The notes under the pieces: generated by a model
Told to the model about the DNA's origin: nothing
Database searches by the model: none
What the model saw: the letters and a program-made list of their open reading frames with translations, nothing else
Program-made: the position numbers and the translations under genes
Shown here: positions 35,788 to 43,395 of the stretch, piece after piece
Position numbering within the stretch: position 1 is the first letter of the stretch
Layout of the letters: each line of letters starts with the position of its first letter
NCBI RefSeq assembly: GCF_021800405.1
Contig: NZ_CP084550.1
Span: 1,426,001-1,490,000 of the forward strand
Length of the DNA: 64,000 nt
Source of the DNA: Arthrobacter sp. FW306-07-I
GTDB lineage: Bacteria > Actinomycetota > Actinomycetes > Actinomycetales > Micrococcaceae
Direction: 5' to 3'

Positions 35788-37473
35788 TCAGGACAGCAGC
35801 GCCCGGCGAAGGGTATCGAGTCCAACGGAGCCGATGTTGAGGGCCTTGGTGTGGAACTCCTTGAGGTCGAACCCGGGCCGTGATTCCAGTTCGGTGCGGA
35901 TCTGTTCCCAGAGGCGCTGGCCCACTTTGTAGGAGGGGGCCTGGCCAGGCCAGCCGAGGTAGCGGGTGAACTCGAAGTTCAGTTGGCCCTCGCTGATGGG
36001 GAGGTTTTCCTTGAGGAAGTCGTAGCCCTTGTCGGCGGTCCAGGTGCCGGAGCCCCAGCGTTCGGGGATTTCCAGTTCGAGGTGCACGCCGATGTCGAAG
36101 ACCACCCGGGCTGCACGCATGCGCTGCATGTCCAGCATGCCCATGTGGTCGCCCGGGTCTTTCAGGTAACCGAGTTCCTGCATGAGCTTTTCGGCGTAGA
36201 GGGCCCAGCCTTCGCCGTGGCCGGAGGTCCAGCAGACGTTGCGACGCCACTTGTTCAGCAGTTCGCGGCGGTAGGTGGCAGTGGCCACCTGGAGGTGGTG
36301 GCCGGGGACGCCCTCGTGGTACACGGTGGTGGTTTCAGCCCAGGTGGTGAACGTGTCCTCGCCGGCGGGGACGGACCACCACATGCGGCCGGGGCGGCTG
36401 AAGTCGTCGGAGGGGCCGGTGTAGTAGATGCCGCCTTCGTCGGTGGGGGCGATCCTGCACTCGAGCTTCTTCATGACGTCCGGGATGTCGAAGTGCACGC
36501 CGGCGAGTTCGGCCACGGCTTTGTCGGAGAGGCCCTGCATCCATTCCCGCAGTGCCTCGGTGCCTTTCAGTTGGCGGGCGGGATCGTTGTTGAGGATTTC
36601 CTTGGCTTCGGAGATGGTGGCGCCTGCCTTGATGGTTGCCGCAACCTGTTCCTGCTCGGCGATGAGGCGGTCCAGTTCCTGCACGCCCCACGCGTAGGTT
36701 TCCTCCAGGTCCACCTCGGCGCCCAGGAACGAACGGGAAGCCAGGGCGTAGCGGCCCCTGCCTACGGCGTCCTTCTCGGGAGCAGCGGGGAGCAGTTCGG
36801 TGCGCAGGAATTCCGCCAGTCCGGTGTAGGCACGCCGGGCGGCGTCAGCGCCGGCGTCGAGCTTGTCCTGCAGGGCTGCGGGCAATGGCCCGGCAGAGGT
36901 GGAGGCCTGCGCCGCCAGCTTGGCGAAGAAGCCGTCTGCCGCGGCGTACTTCGCCACCTGCTCGATGACGATCCGCACCTGGCGTGCAGCTGCCACCCTG
37001 CCGGCGTCCTTGGCCAGGCGCAGGGATTCGGTGTAGCCGCTGATGGCCGCAGGCACGTTGTGCGCGCGCCCGGCAATGTGTTCCCAGTCCTGCTCGGTGT
37101 CGGTGGGCATGAGGTCGAAAATGGCCCTGATGTCCTGGGCCGGGGAGGCGATGTTGTTCAGCTCCGCGTACTCCCACCCGGAGGCGTGGATAAGGAGCTG
37201 CAGGCCCAGCCGCTCCCGCATGGCGTCCAAGGTGACGGCGTCCACGTCGTCCTCAGGCTCCAGGCCTTCCAACGTGGCCAGGGCATCACGTGCCGCCTCT
37301 GCGAAACCTGCGATGCCGGCGGGGGAGAAGTCCTGGTACTCCGTCTCATGTCCGGGCAGGCCAAGGGTGGTGGCAAACGTCGGGTTGAGCCTGATGAGGG
37401 TGTCTGTGTAGTTGTCCGCGACGGCGTCGATCCGGGTATGCGGGCGCGCGGCGGAAGAGGTGTCTGTAGTCAC
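35788..37473 (-). CDS. DUF885 family protein, predicted zinc peptidase
   Basis: A 561-residue, largely helical soluble protein. The putative metal site is HEGVPGHHLQ near residue 390, an HExxxxHH variant of zincin motifs, followed by GHGEGWALYAEKLMQELG about 30 residues on, which would supply the second Glu. This layout marks DUF885, annotated as peptidase-like. There is no signal peptide, so it should act in the cytoplasm. Start is GTG at 37473. The function in vivo is unknown and its neighbours (carboxylase subunits upstream, a symporter downstream) do not settle it. Confidence 0.85.
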   Translation of the reverse strand: MTTDTSSAARPHTRIDAVADNYTDTLIRLNPTFATTLGLPGHETEYQDFSPAGIAGFAEAARDALATLEGLEPEDDVDAVTLDAMRERLGLQLLIHASGWEYAELNNIASPAQDIRAIFDLMPTDTEQDWEHIAGRAHNVPAAISGYTESLRLAKDAGRVAAARQVRIVIEQVAKYAAADGFFAKLAAQASTSAGPLPAALQDKLDAGADAARRAYTGLAEFLRTELLPAAPEKDAVGRGRYALASRSFLGAEVDLEETYAWGVQELDRLIAEQEQVAATIKAGATISEAKEILNNDPARQLKGTEALREWMQGLSDKAVAELAGVHFDIPDVMKKLECRIAPTDEGGIYYTGPSDDFSRPGRMWWSVPAGEDTFTTWAETTTVYHEGVPGHHLQVATATYRRELLNKWRRNVCWTSGHGEGWALYAEKLMQELGYLKDPGDHMGMLDMQRMRAARVVFDIGVHLELEIPERWGSGTWTADKGYDFLKENLPISEGQLNFEFTRYLGWPGQAPSYKVGQRLWEQIRTELESRPGFDLKEFHTKALNIGSVGLDTLRRALLS

Positions 37474-37536
37474 ACCCAGAGCCTAACGGGGCAGGGTGGG
37501 CAACGTCAGCATGCCCCGCCGGGGTCGGCGCTCCTG

Positions 37537-37785
37537 TCAGCCCTGGCTGCGCTTCCAGGCGCCCGGCCCGGGCGTGGGGGCGAGGCGGAGCTGCTGCCGG
37601 CGCACCCAGTGGCGCACGCTGGGGCTCTTGCGGGGAGCAGGGCTCTCGCCACCCAGGGAGAGCACGACGGCGGTCAGCGCGGCCAGTTCCTCGGCGTTCG
37701 GCTGCCCTTTGACAACAGAGAGCAGGGGAGCGGCTTGGGCTTCAGGGGTGTCGGCTGGGCCTGCAGGGCTTTCAGTGGGCGTCAC
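37537..37785 (-). CDS. Acyl-CoA carboxylase epsilon subunit
   Basis: A small 82-residue subunit that stabilises actinobacterial acyl-CoA carboxylase complexes. Its [18 protein letters not shown] segment is the recognisable helix, followed by a Ser/Pro-rich linker and a WVRRQQL tail typical of AccE/PccE proteins. GTG at 37785 overlaps the beta-subunit stop (GTGA), indicating coupled translation. The N-terminal 20 residues are Pro/Ala-rich and probably disordered. Confidence 0.88.
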   Translation of the reverse strand: MTPTESPAGPADTPEAQAAPLLSVVKGQPNAEELAALTAVVLSLGGESPAPRKSPSVRHWVRRQQLRLAPTPGPGAWKRSQG

Positions 37786-39365
37786 AGCGGGATGTTCCCG
37801 TGCTTCTTGGCGGGGAGGCTGGCCCGTTTGTCGCGCAGGGCACGCAATCCCTTGATGATCTGGATGCGGGTGTCCGAGGGGGCGATGACCGCATCCACGT
37901 AGCCGAGTTCGGCAGCCTGGTAGGGGTTGAGGAGTTCTTCCTCGTACTGGCGGATCACTTCGGCCCGGCGGGCCTCAACATCGCCGCCGTCCTGGGCGAC
38001 GGCTGCCAGATCGCGCCGGTACAGGATGTTCACCGCGCCCTGTGCACCCATGACGCCGATCTGCGCCGTGGGCCAGGCCAGGTTCAGGTCCGCGCCAAGC
38101 TTCTTGGAACCCATGACAATGTAGGCGCCGCCGTAGGCCTTGCGGGTGATGACGGTGAGCTTGGGGACGGTGGCCTCGGCGTAGGCGTAGAGGAGCTTGG
38201 CCCCGCGGCGGATAATGCCCTGGAACTCCTGGTCCTTGCCGGGAAGGAACCCGGGAACGTCCACCAGGGTGATGATCGGGATGTTGAAGGCGTCGCAGTG
38301 GCGGACAAAGCGGGCGGCCTTTTCGGAGGCGGCGATGTCCAGGGTGCCGGCGAACTGCAGCGGCTGGTTGGCCACGATGCCAACAGTGTGCCCCTCCACC
38401 CGGCCGTAGCCGATCATCACGTTGGGGGCGTACAAGGCCTGCATCTCGAGGAAGTGCCCGTCGTCGACGATCTGTTCCACCACGGCGCGCATGTCGTAGG
38501 GCTGGTTGGCAGAATCCGGGACCAGCGCATCCAAGGCGAGGTCGTCGTCGTCAATTTCCAACTCCTGCTGGTGTCCCAGCACGGGCGCCTCGGACAGGTT
38601 GTTGGAGGGCAGGAAGTCCAGCAGTTCGCGCACGAACTCGATGGCGTCGGTTTCGTCCGAGGCCAGGTAGGTGGAGGTTCCGGTGGTGGCATTGTGCTGC
38701 CGCGCTCCACCCAGGGTTTCCATGTCCACGTCCTCGCCGGTGACAGTCTTGATGACGTCCGGGCCGGTGATGAACATGTGCGAGGTCTTGTCCACCATCA
38801 CCACATAGTCGGTGAGGGCGGGGGAATAGGCCGCGCCGCCGGCGGAGGGGCCCATGATGAGCGAGATCTGCGGCACCACGCCGCTGGCATGGACGTTGTT
38901 GCGGAAGATGTCGGCGAACATGGCCAGCGAGGCAACGCCTTCCTGGATGCGGGCGCCGCCGCCGTCCAGGATGCCGACGACGGGGCAACCGTTCCGGAGC
39001 GCGAACTCCTGGACCTTGACGATCTTTTCGCCGTTGACCTGGCTGAGTGATCCGCCGTAGACGGTGAAGTCCTGGCTGTAGACGGCAACCAGCCGTCCAT
39101 CCACGGTGCCGTAGCCGGAGACCAGGCCGTCGCCCAGCGGCTTCTTCTTCTCCATGCCGAAGGCGGTGGAGCGGTGGACAGCCAGGGCGTCGAACTCGAC
39201 AAATGAGTCCTCGTCCAGCAGGAGGGCAATGCGCTCACGGGCGGTGTTCTTGCCCCGCGCGTGCTGCTTTTCGATGGCTTCGGGGCCGGAGGGCTGTTCG
39301 GCGCGCGCCTGGCGGTCGCGGAAATCGGCAATCTTCCCCGCGGTCGTTGTCAGATCGTGGCTCAT
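37782..39365 (-). CDS. Acyl-CoA carboxylase beta subunit (carboxyltransferase, propionyl/acetyl-CoA type)
   Basis: Transfers carboxylate from biotin to acyl-CoA, giving malonyl- or methylmalonyl-CoA. The 527 residues have the two crotonase-like halves of AccD/Pcc[22 protein letters not shown] near the N-terminus, [14 protein letters not shown] and the [14 protein letters not shown] oxyanion region in the first half, and [19 protein letters not shown] and [12 protein letters not shown] in the second. The ATG at 39365 has GGAG seven bases upstream; a TTG three bases earlier is less likely. The alpha subunit is 8 kb away, birA is divergent, and a palindrome shared with the alpha gene lies in the upstream region. 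Confidence 0.95.
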   Translation of the reverse strand: MSHDLTTTAGKIADFRDRQARAEQPSGPEAIEKQHARGKNTARERIALLLDEDSFVEFDALAVHRSTAFGMEKKKPLGDGLVSGYGTVDGRLVAVYSQDFTVYGGSLSQVNGEKIVKVQEFALRNGCPVVGILDGGGARIQEGVASLAMFADIFRNNVHASGVVPQISLIMGPSAGGAAYSPALTDYVVMVDKTSHMFITGPDVIKTVTGEDVDMETLGGARQHNATTGTSTYLASDETDAIEFVRELLDFLPSNNLSEAPVLGHQQELEIDDDDLALDALVPDSANQPYDMRAVVEQIVDDGHFLEMQALYAPNVMIGYGRVEGHTVGIVANQPLQFAGTLDIAASEKAARFVRHCDAFNIPIITLVDVPGFLPGKDQEFQGIIRRGAKLLYAYAEATVPKLTVITRKAYGGAYIVMGSKKLGADLNLAWPTAQIGVMGAQGAVNILYRRDLAAVAQDGGDVEARRAEVIRQYEEELLNPYQAAELGYVDAVIAPSDTRIQIIKGLRALRDKRASLPAKKHGNIPL

Positions 39366-39495
39366 CAAGTGTCTCCGGCTCTGTAGCAGGTCAATTCCGT
39401 TGGCTGGTACGTCGGGCTGCGCGGCGCTTTAAGTAGCATCCACACAAAAGACGAACCCTGCTGGCAAGTCTAGTGACGCTTTGGACGCCCACGGC

Positions 39496-39510
39496 TGTAG
39501 GGAACCTACA
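39496..39510. promoter_or_regulatory. Palindromic operator candidate at the carboxylase beta locus
   Basis: TGTAGG-GAA-CCTACA, a perfect 15-base palindrome 131-145 bases upstream of the beta-subunit start and 71-85 upstream of the SDR. It differs at one position from the site upstream of the alpha-subunit gene. Confidence 0.65.
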
Positions 39511-39542
39511 ATTTTCTGCCGTTCCAGCCGCCTCCCATCAAT

Positions 39543-39558
39543 GTTACTCACCGGTAAC
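39543..39558. promoter_or_regulatory. Second palindrome, GTTAC-n6-GTAAC, upstream of the SDR gene
   Basis: A perfect 16-base inverted repeat with a six-base spacer, 23-38 bases upstream of the SDR start, so it probably overlaps that promoter. Spacing resembles TetR-type operators of acyl-CoA metabolism and also a single GlnR half-array; I cannot decide between them. Confidence 0.5.
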
Positions 39559-39580
39559 TTAGTTGGGCTACAGTGGTGCC

Positions 39581-40468
39581 ATGACCCCAAGCGACGATGC
39601 TTTGCATGCTCCCGACAGCCCCTACCGGGCGGCAGGTTCCCTGGCCGGACGGACCATCCTGATTTCCGGCGGCAGCCGCGGGATCGGGCTCGCCATAGCC
39701 AAAAGGGCGGCGCGCGACGGCGCCAACATCGTGCTCCTGGCCAAGACGGGGGAGCCGCATCCCAAGCTGGAGGGTACGGTCTACACCGCTGCCGAGGAAC
39801 TGGTGGCCGCGGGTGGCCAGGCTCTGCCACTGGTGGGTGACGTGCGCAGGGATGACGACGTGGCCGGCGCGGTGGATGCCGCGATGGAGCGGTTTGGCGG
39901 CATCGACGTCGTCATCAACAATGCGTCAGCCATCGACCTGTCCACTACGGACGCCGTCGACATGAAGAAGTACGACCTGATGCAGGACATCAACGTCCGC
40001 GGCACCTTCCTGCTGTCAAAACTGGCCCTGCCGGCGCTGCGGGCCTCGGAGCAGGGGCACATCCTCACGCTCTCCCCGCCGCTGAACCTGCACCCCTCCT
40101 GGGCGGGCAAACACCTCGCCTACACCATGGCCAAATACGGGATGAGCCTGACCACCCTGGGCCTCGCCGAGGAGTTGAAGGCGGACGGGATCCGGGTCAA
40201 CTCCCTGTGGCCCTGCACCCTGATCGACACCGCTGCCATCCGCAACATGCCCCACGGCGAAAGCATGGTCCTGGCCGCGCGGGGCCCGCAGATCATGGCC
40301 GACGCCGCCCATGCGGTCCTCACCGGAGCCAACCTCGGTACCGGCACGCCGCCGTCGGGCAACTTCTACACGGACGAGCAGGTCCTGGCTGCTGCCGGCG
40401 TGGCGGACTTCCGCCCCTACAGCCTGGGGGCGCCCGAGGACCAGCTGGTTCCCGACATCTTCCTGTAG
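39581..40468 (+). CDS. Short-chain dehydrogenase/reductase, HSDL2-like
   Basis: A 295-residue NAD(P)-dependent oxidoreductase. It has the cofactor motif ISGGSRGIGLAIAKRAARDG, the INNASAIDL segment and the catalytic Tyr-x3-Lys in AYTMAKYGMS preceded by a serine in TLSPPLN. The AKTGEPHPKLEGTVYTAAEEL insertion after the first helix is typical of hydroxysteroid dehydrogenase-like protein 2 relatives, linked to fatty-acid metabolism. The ATG at 39581 has no Shine-Dalgarno, and the palindrome lies very close, so a short or leaderless mRNA is possible. Divergent from the carboxylase beta gene and 41 bases before birA. Confidence 0.87.
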   Translation: MTPSDDALHAPDSPYRAAGSLAGRTILISGGSRGIGLAIAKRAARDGANIVLLAKTGEPHPKLEGTVYTAAEELVAAGGQALPLVGDVRRDDDVAGAVDAAMERFGGIDVVINNASAIDLSTTDAVDMKKYDLMQDINVRGTFLLSKLALPALRASEQGHILTLSPPLNLHPSWAGKHLAYTMAKYGMSLTTLGLAEELKADGIRVNSLWPCTLIDTAAIRNMPHGESMVLAARGPQIMADAAHAVLTGANLGTGTPPSGNFYTDEQVLAAAGVADFRPYSLGAPEDQLVPDIFL

Positions 40469-40509
40469 CGGCGCCACCGGCGCGGTGTTCCGCTCGGTAG
40501 GATTTAGGT

Positions 40510-41418
40510 ATGGACGACGCACACGCACCGGGCACCCCCCTGAACCGAGGGGACCTGGCCGACCAGCGCTTCCTGTCCGCCACGGGGATACCCCGGATCG
40601 ATGTGGTGGACTCCACCGGCTCCACCAATGCTGACCTCCTGCGCGGTGCCACGGTGGATCCCGCGGCCTGGCCGGACCTCTCCGTCCTCACCGCCGAGTA
40701 CCAGACTGCCGCCAGGGGCCGGCTGGACCGGCACTGGGAAACTCCGCCGCTGAGTTCGGTGTCCGTCTCGATAGTCCTGCGCCCGGTCAACGCGGACGGA
40801 CGGCCGCTGCCTACCCAGAGTTACTCCTGGCTCTCTTTGATCGCGGCTCTCGCGCTGCGGGAGACACTTTTGGAAACCGCCGGCATCCCGGCCGAGCTCA
40901 AATGGCCCAACGACGTCCTGGTGCGCGGCAGGAAGATCGCCGGCATCCTGGCACAGCTCGGACCGATGGCGGACGGCAACGTGCCCCCCGTCATCCTGGG
41001 CACCGGCCTGAACGTCACCCTGCGCGAAAGCGAACTTCCCGTTCCCACCGCCACCTCCGTGGCCCTTGAAGGTGCCGGCACCACAGACCGCACAGCCCTG
41101 CTGAAGAGCTACCTGTCCCACTTTGCGGTCCTTTACCGCAGTTTCTGCAATGCCGACGGCGACCCCACAGCGGGCATGGCGGGTGGGCCCTCGTTGCACA
41201 AAAGGGTGGAGGCCGTCATGGTCACGCTGGGCAAGCAGGTGCGCGCCCAGCTTCCCGGCGACCACGAAATTATTGGACACGCCTCCCGGCTGGACGACTA
41301 CGGCTCGCTGCTGGTGGTGGACCGCGACGGGCGCGAGCACGTGGTGACGGCGGGAGACGTGGTGCACCTGCGGCCCTGGACAGCGCCGGACGCGCCCAAC
41401 CAAGGCGGTTATGCGTAA
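40510..41418 (+). CDS. birA: Biotin--[acetyl-CoA-carboxylase] ligase
   Basis: Attaches biotin to the BCCP lysine of the carboxylase alpha subunit encoded elsewhere in this window. The 302-residue enzyme has the biotinyl-adenylate loop TAARGRLDRHWETPP near residue 67, the LKWPNDVLVRGRKIAGIL core near residue 134 and a C-terminal SH3-like domain. There is no N-terminal helix-turn-helix, so unlike E. coli BirA it is not a repressor. AGGATTTAGGT precedes the ATG. The stop overlaps the PH-domain gene by eight bases. Confidence 0.94.
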   Translation: MDDAHAPGTPLNRGDLADQRFLSATGIPRIDVVDSTGSTNADLLRGATVDPAAWPDLSVLTAEYQTAARGRLDRHWETPPLSSVSVSIVLRPVNADGRPLPTQSYSWLSLIAALALRETLLETAGIPAELKWPNDVLVRGRKIAGILAQLGPMADGNVPPVILGTGLNVTLRESELPVPTATSVALEGAGTTDRTALLKSYLSHFAVLYRSFCNADGDPTAGMAGGPSLHKRVEAVMVTLGKQVRAQLPGDHEIIGHASRLDDYGSLLVVDRDGREHVVTAGDVVHLRPWTAPDAPNQGGYA

Positions 41419-42010
41419 AACCCTCGTTCCCGGGGAGCAGGTCATCGTCACAACCCGTCCGCAGCCGAGGAGGCTGGCCGGGGCTGCGGTGGCCTTCGTG
41501 CTGGCCCCGGCGCTGGCTGCCTACGCAAGCGCCTGGATCATCCGCGGCGGCGCGGCACGCCTGGCGCCAGCGATCGGCCGGCAATGGACGCCGTGGCTCG
41601 TCACCGCCTGCGTCCTCGCGGCTGCAGCGGTATGGCTGGGCTACTGCCTGCCGCGCCTGCTCCGCTGGCAGGGCACCCGCTACACCCTGACCAGCCAGCG
41701 GATGGTGGCCCGGTACGGCCTGCTGAACCGGCGGGACCAGCAGGTGAACCTCGCATCGGTCCGTAACCTGACGGTCCACGAATCGGTGCTGCAGCGATTG
41801 GTGCGCTCCGGGAATATATCCTTGGAAACCGGGTACCAGGGCGTGGTGACCTTTCGTGACGTGCCCGAGGTTGCAAGGTTCCGTGACTTTATCCTCGATG
41901 CCATCGGGGAATTGCCGGATGAAAGCGGGGCCCAGCCGGGCGGCGCCACGTATTACCCCGCCGGTGCGTTTCCGGAGGATATGAGAGAAGGTGGACGGGA
42001 TGACCGATGA
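41411..42010 (+). CDS. Membrane protein with a bacterial PH (bPH2/DUF304) domain
   Basis: A 199-residue protein with two hydrophobic segments at about residues 22-45 and 60-82. A bacterial pleckstrin-homology domain follows (TRYTLTSQRMVARYGLLNRRDQQVNLASVRNL with a long conserved SGNISLETGY strand). bPH2 domains are thought to mediate envelope or oligomer interactions; no specific role is known. The start overlaps birA and the end overlaps the cyclase gene, so birA, this gene and the cyclase are one transcript. Confidence 0.85.
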   Translation: MRKTLVPGEQVIVTTRPQPRRLAGAAVAFVLAPALAAYASAWIIRGGAARLAPAIGRQWTPWLVTACVLAAAAVWLGYCLPRLLRWQGTRYTLTSQRMVARYGLLNRRDQQVNLASVRNLTVHESVLQRLVRSGNISLETGYQGVVTFRDVPEVARFRDFILDAIGELPDESGAQPGGATYYPAGAFPEDMREGGRDDR

Positions 42011-43244
42011 GGACCAGCAGGAACGCGTCGACAGCATCGCACCCGGCACCGCCGGCTTTGATCCTGCCCCTTTTGGATCCGCCGCTTTTCGGCCTGCCGC
42101 TTCTGATACCGGCGCGGACTCCTCCGCCGACCCGTCGGGGTCCGAAACCTTTTCCGACCCCGTGATGCCCGCCGTCGACCGGCACCCGCCCACCGGCGCG
42201 ATGTCCGCCGAGCGCCTTGCCATGAAGGCCCTCGAGGCCCGCCTCCTGGGCGGGGAACGCAAGCTGCGCCGTCGTGAAGTTGCGGCCGGCGCCGGCCTTT
42301 CACTCCTCTCGGCCCGCAAACTCTGGCGCGCCCTGGGCTTCCCGAATCTCGGCGACGAGGACGTTGCCTTCACCGAGCGCGACCAAGCGGCCCTGTCCAC
42401 CGTGGTGGACCTGGTCCGCACCGGCAAGCTGACCGAGGAAGCGGCCATCTCGATCACCCGCTCGATCGGGCAGATGACCGACCGCATGGTGGTCTGGCAG
42501 ATCGAGGCCCTGGTTGAGGACATGGTCCACGAGCAGGGCGTCACGGATGCCGTGGCCCGAAAACGGCTGGTCAATGAGCTCCCCGCGTTGGTTGACCCGC
42601 TCGAGGAAGTCCTGGTGTACTCCTGGCGCCGACAGCTCAACGCCGCCGTCCAGCGTCTCGCCCTCCGGGCTGAAGCAGGCTTACAGGCGAGCGAAGAAGG
42701 CCGGGAAGGCGACGAGGATGACGCGCCGCTGCCCCTGGCCCGCGCCGTGGGTTTCGCGGACCTGGTTTCTTACACCAGCCTGTCCCGCCGGATGAACGAA
42801 AAGACACTCGCACGGCTGGTCCAGCGCTTTGAAAACAAGTGCGCCGAGATCATCTCCGTGGGCGGCGGACGGCTTGTCAAGACCGTGGGCGATGAAGTCC
42901 TCTATATCGCCGAAACCCCTGCGGCCGGCGCCGAGATTTCCCTGGCGCTCGCCGAGGCCTTCACCGAGGATGAGATTCTCCCGGAAGCCCGGGTGGCCAT
43001 GGTGTGGGGCAGGATCCTGTCCCGCCTCGGTGACATTTATGGTCCCACCGTCAACCTCGCAGCACGCTTGACTACCCTCGCCGATCCCGGCACCGTCCTG
43101 GTGGACTCCATGACCGCCTCTGCCCTGGAGCACGATGAGCGCTTCGTCCTGATCCCGCAGGACCCCGAGAACGTCCGCGGGTTCGGCGAGATCAACCCGG
43201 TACGCCTCACGCGCGGCCGCGGCAAGGGCTTGGTGTTGGACTAA
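42000..43244 (+). CDS. Class III adenylate cyclase with Rv1264-like regulatory domain
   Basis: Makes cAMP from ATP. The 414-residue soluble protein has an acidic, disordered first 60 residues. A helical regulatory domain follows (MKALEARLLGGERKLRRREV through EVLVYSWRRQLNAAVQRL, about residues 72-225), resembling the pH-sensing autoinhibitory domain of M. tuberculosis Rv1264. The catalytic domain starts near residue 242. The catalytic residues are present: metal Asp in GFADLVSYT, Lys and second Asp in VKTVGDEVLY, and the GDIYGPTVNLAARL segment with the transition-state Asn and Arg. Start ATG at 42000 follows AAGGTGG and overlaps the PH gene. Confidence 0.9.
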   Translation: MTDEDQQERVDSIAPGTAGFDPAPFGSAAFRPAASDTGADSSADPSGSETFSDPVMPAVDRHPPTGAMSAERLAMKALEARLLGGERKLRRREVAAGAGLSLLSARKLWRALGFPNLGDEDVAFTERDQAALSTVVDLVRTGKLTEEAAISITRSIGQMTDRMVVWQIEALVEDMVHEQGVTDAVARKRLVNELPALVDPLEEVLVYSWRRQLNAAVQRLALRAEAGLQASEEGREGDEDDAPLPLARAVGFADLVSYTSLSRRMNEKTLARLVQRFENKCAEIISVGGGRLVKTVGDEVLYIAETPAAGAEISLALAEAFTEDEILPEARVAMVWGRILSRLGDIYGPTVNLAARLTTLADPGTVLVDSMTASALEHDERFVLIPQDPENVRGFGEINPVRLTRGRGKGLVLD

Positions 43245-43395
43245 GCCCTGGTGAATCCGGGGCGCGGCGTCTTGGTTCCGGCGTCCTTGTCACTGTTTAT
43301 CCACTTGTTGGTGAATTAGCGGTACTGTTGTGCTGCCCGGCGTCCATGGAAGCCGGGTCCGGCTGTGAGCCAGAAATCTGGGGGAGATTCTACGA

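Noticed and set aside
43270..43395. Promoter for the first giant gene around the TACTGT sequence
   Set aside because: No -35 at acceptable spacing could be found, and the similar CGGTACT before the second gene is too short to count as evidence.
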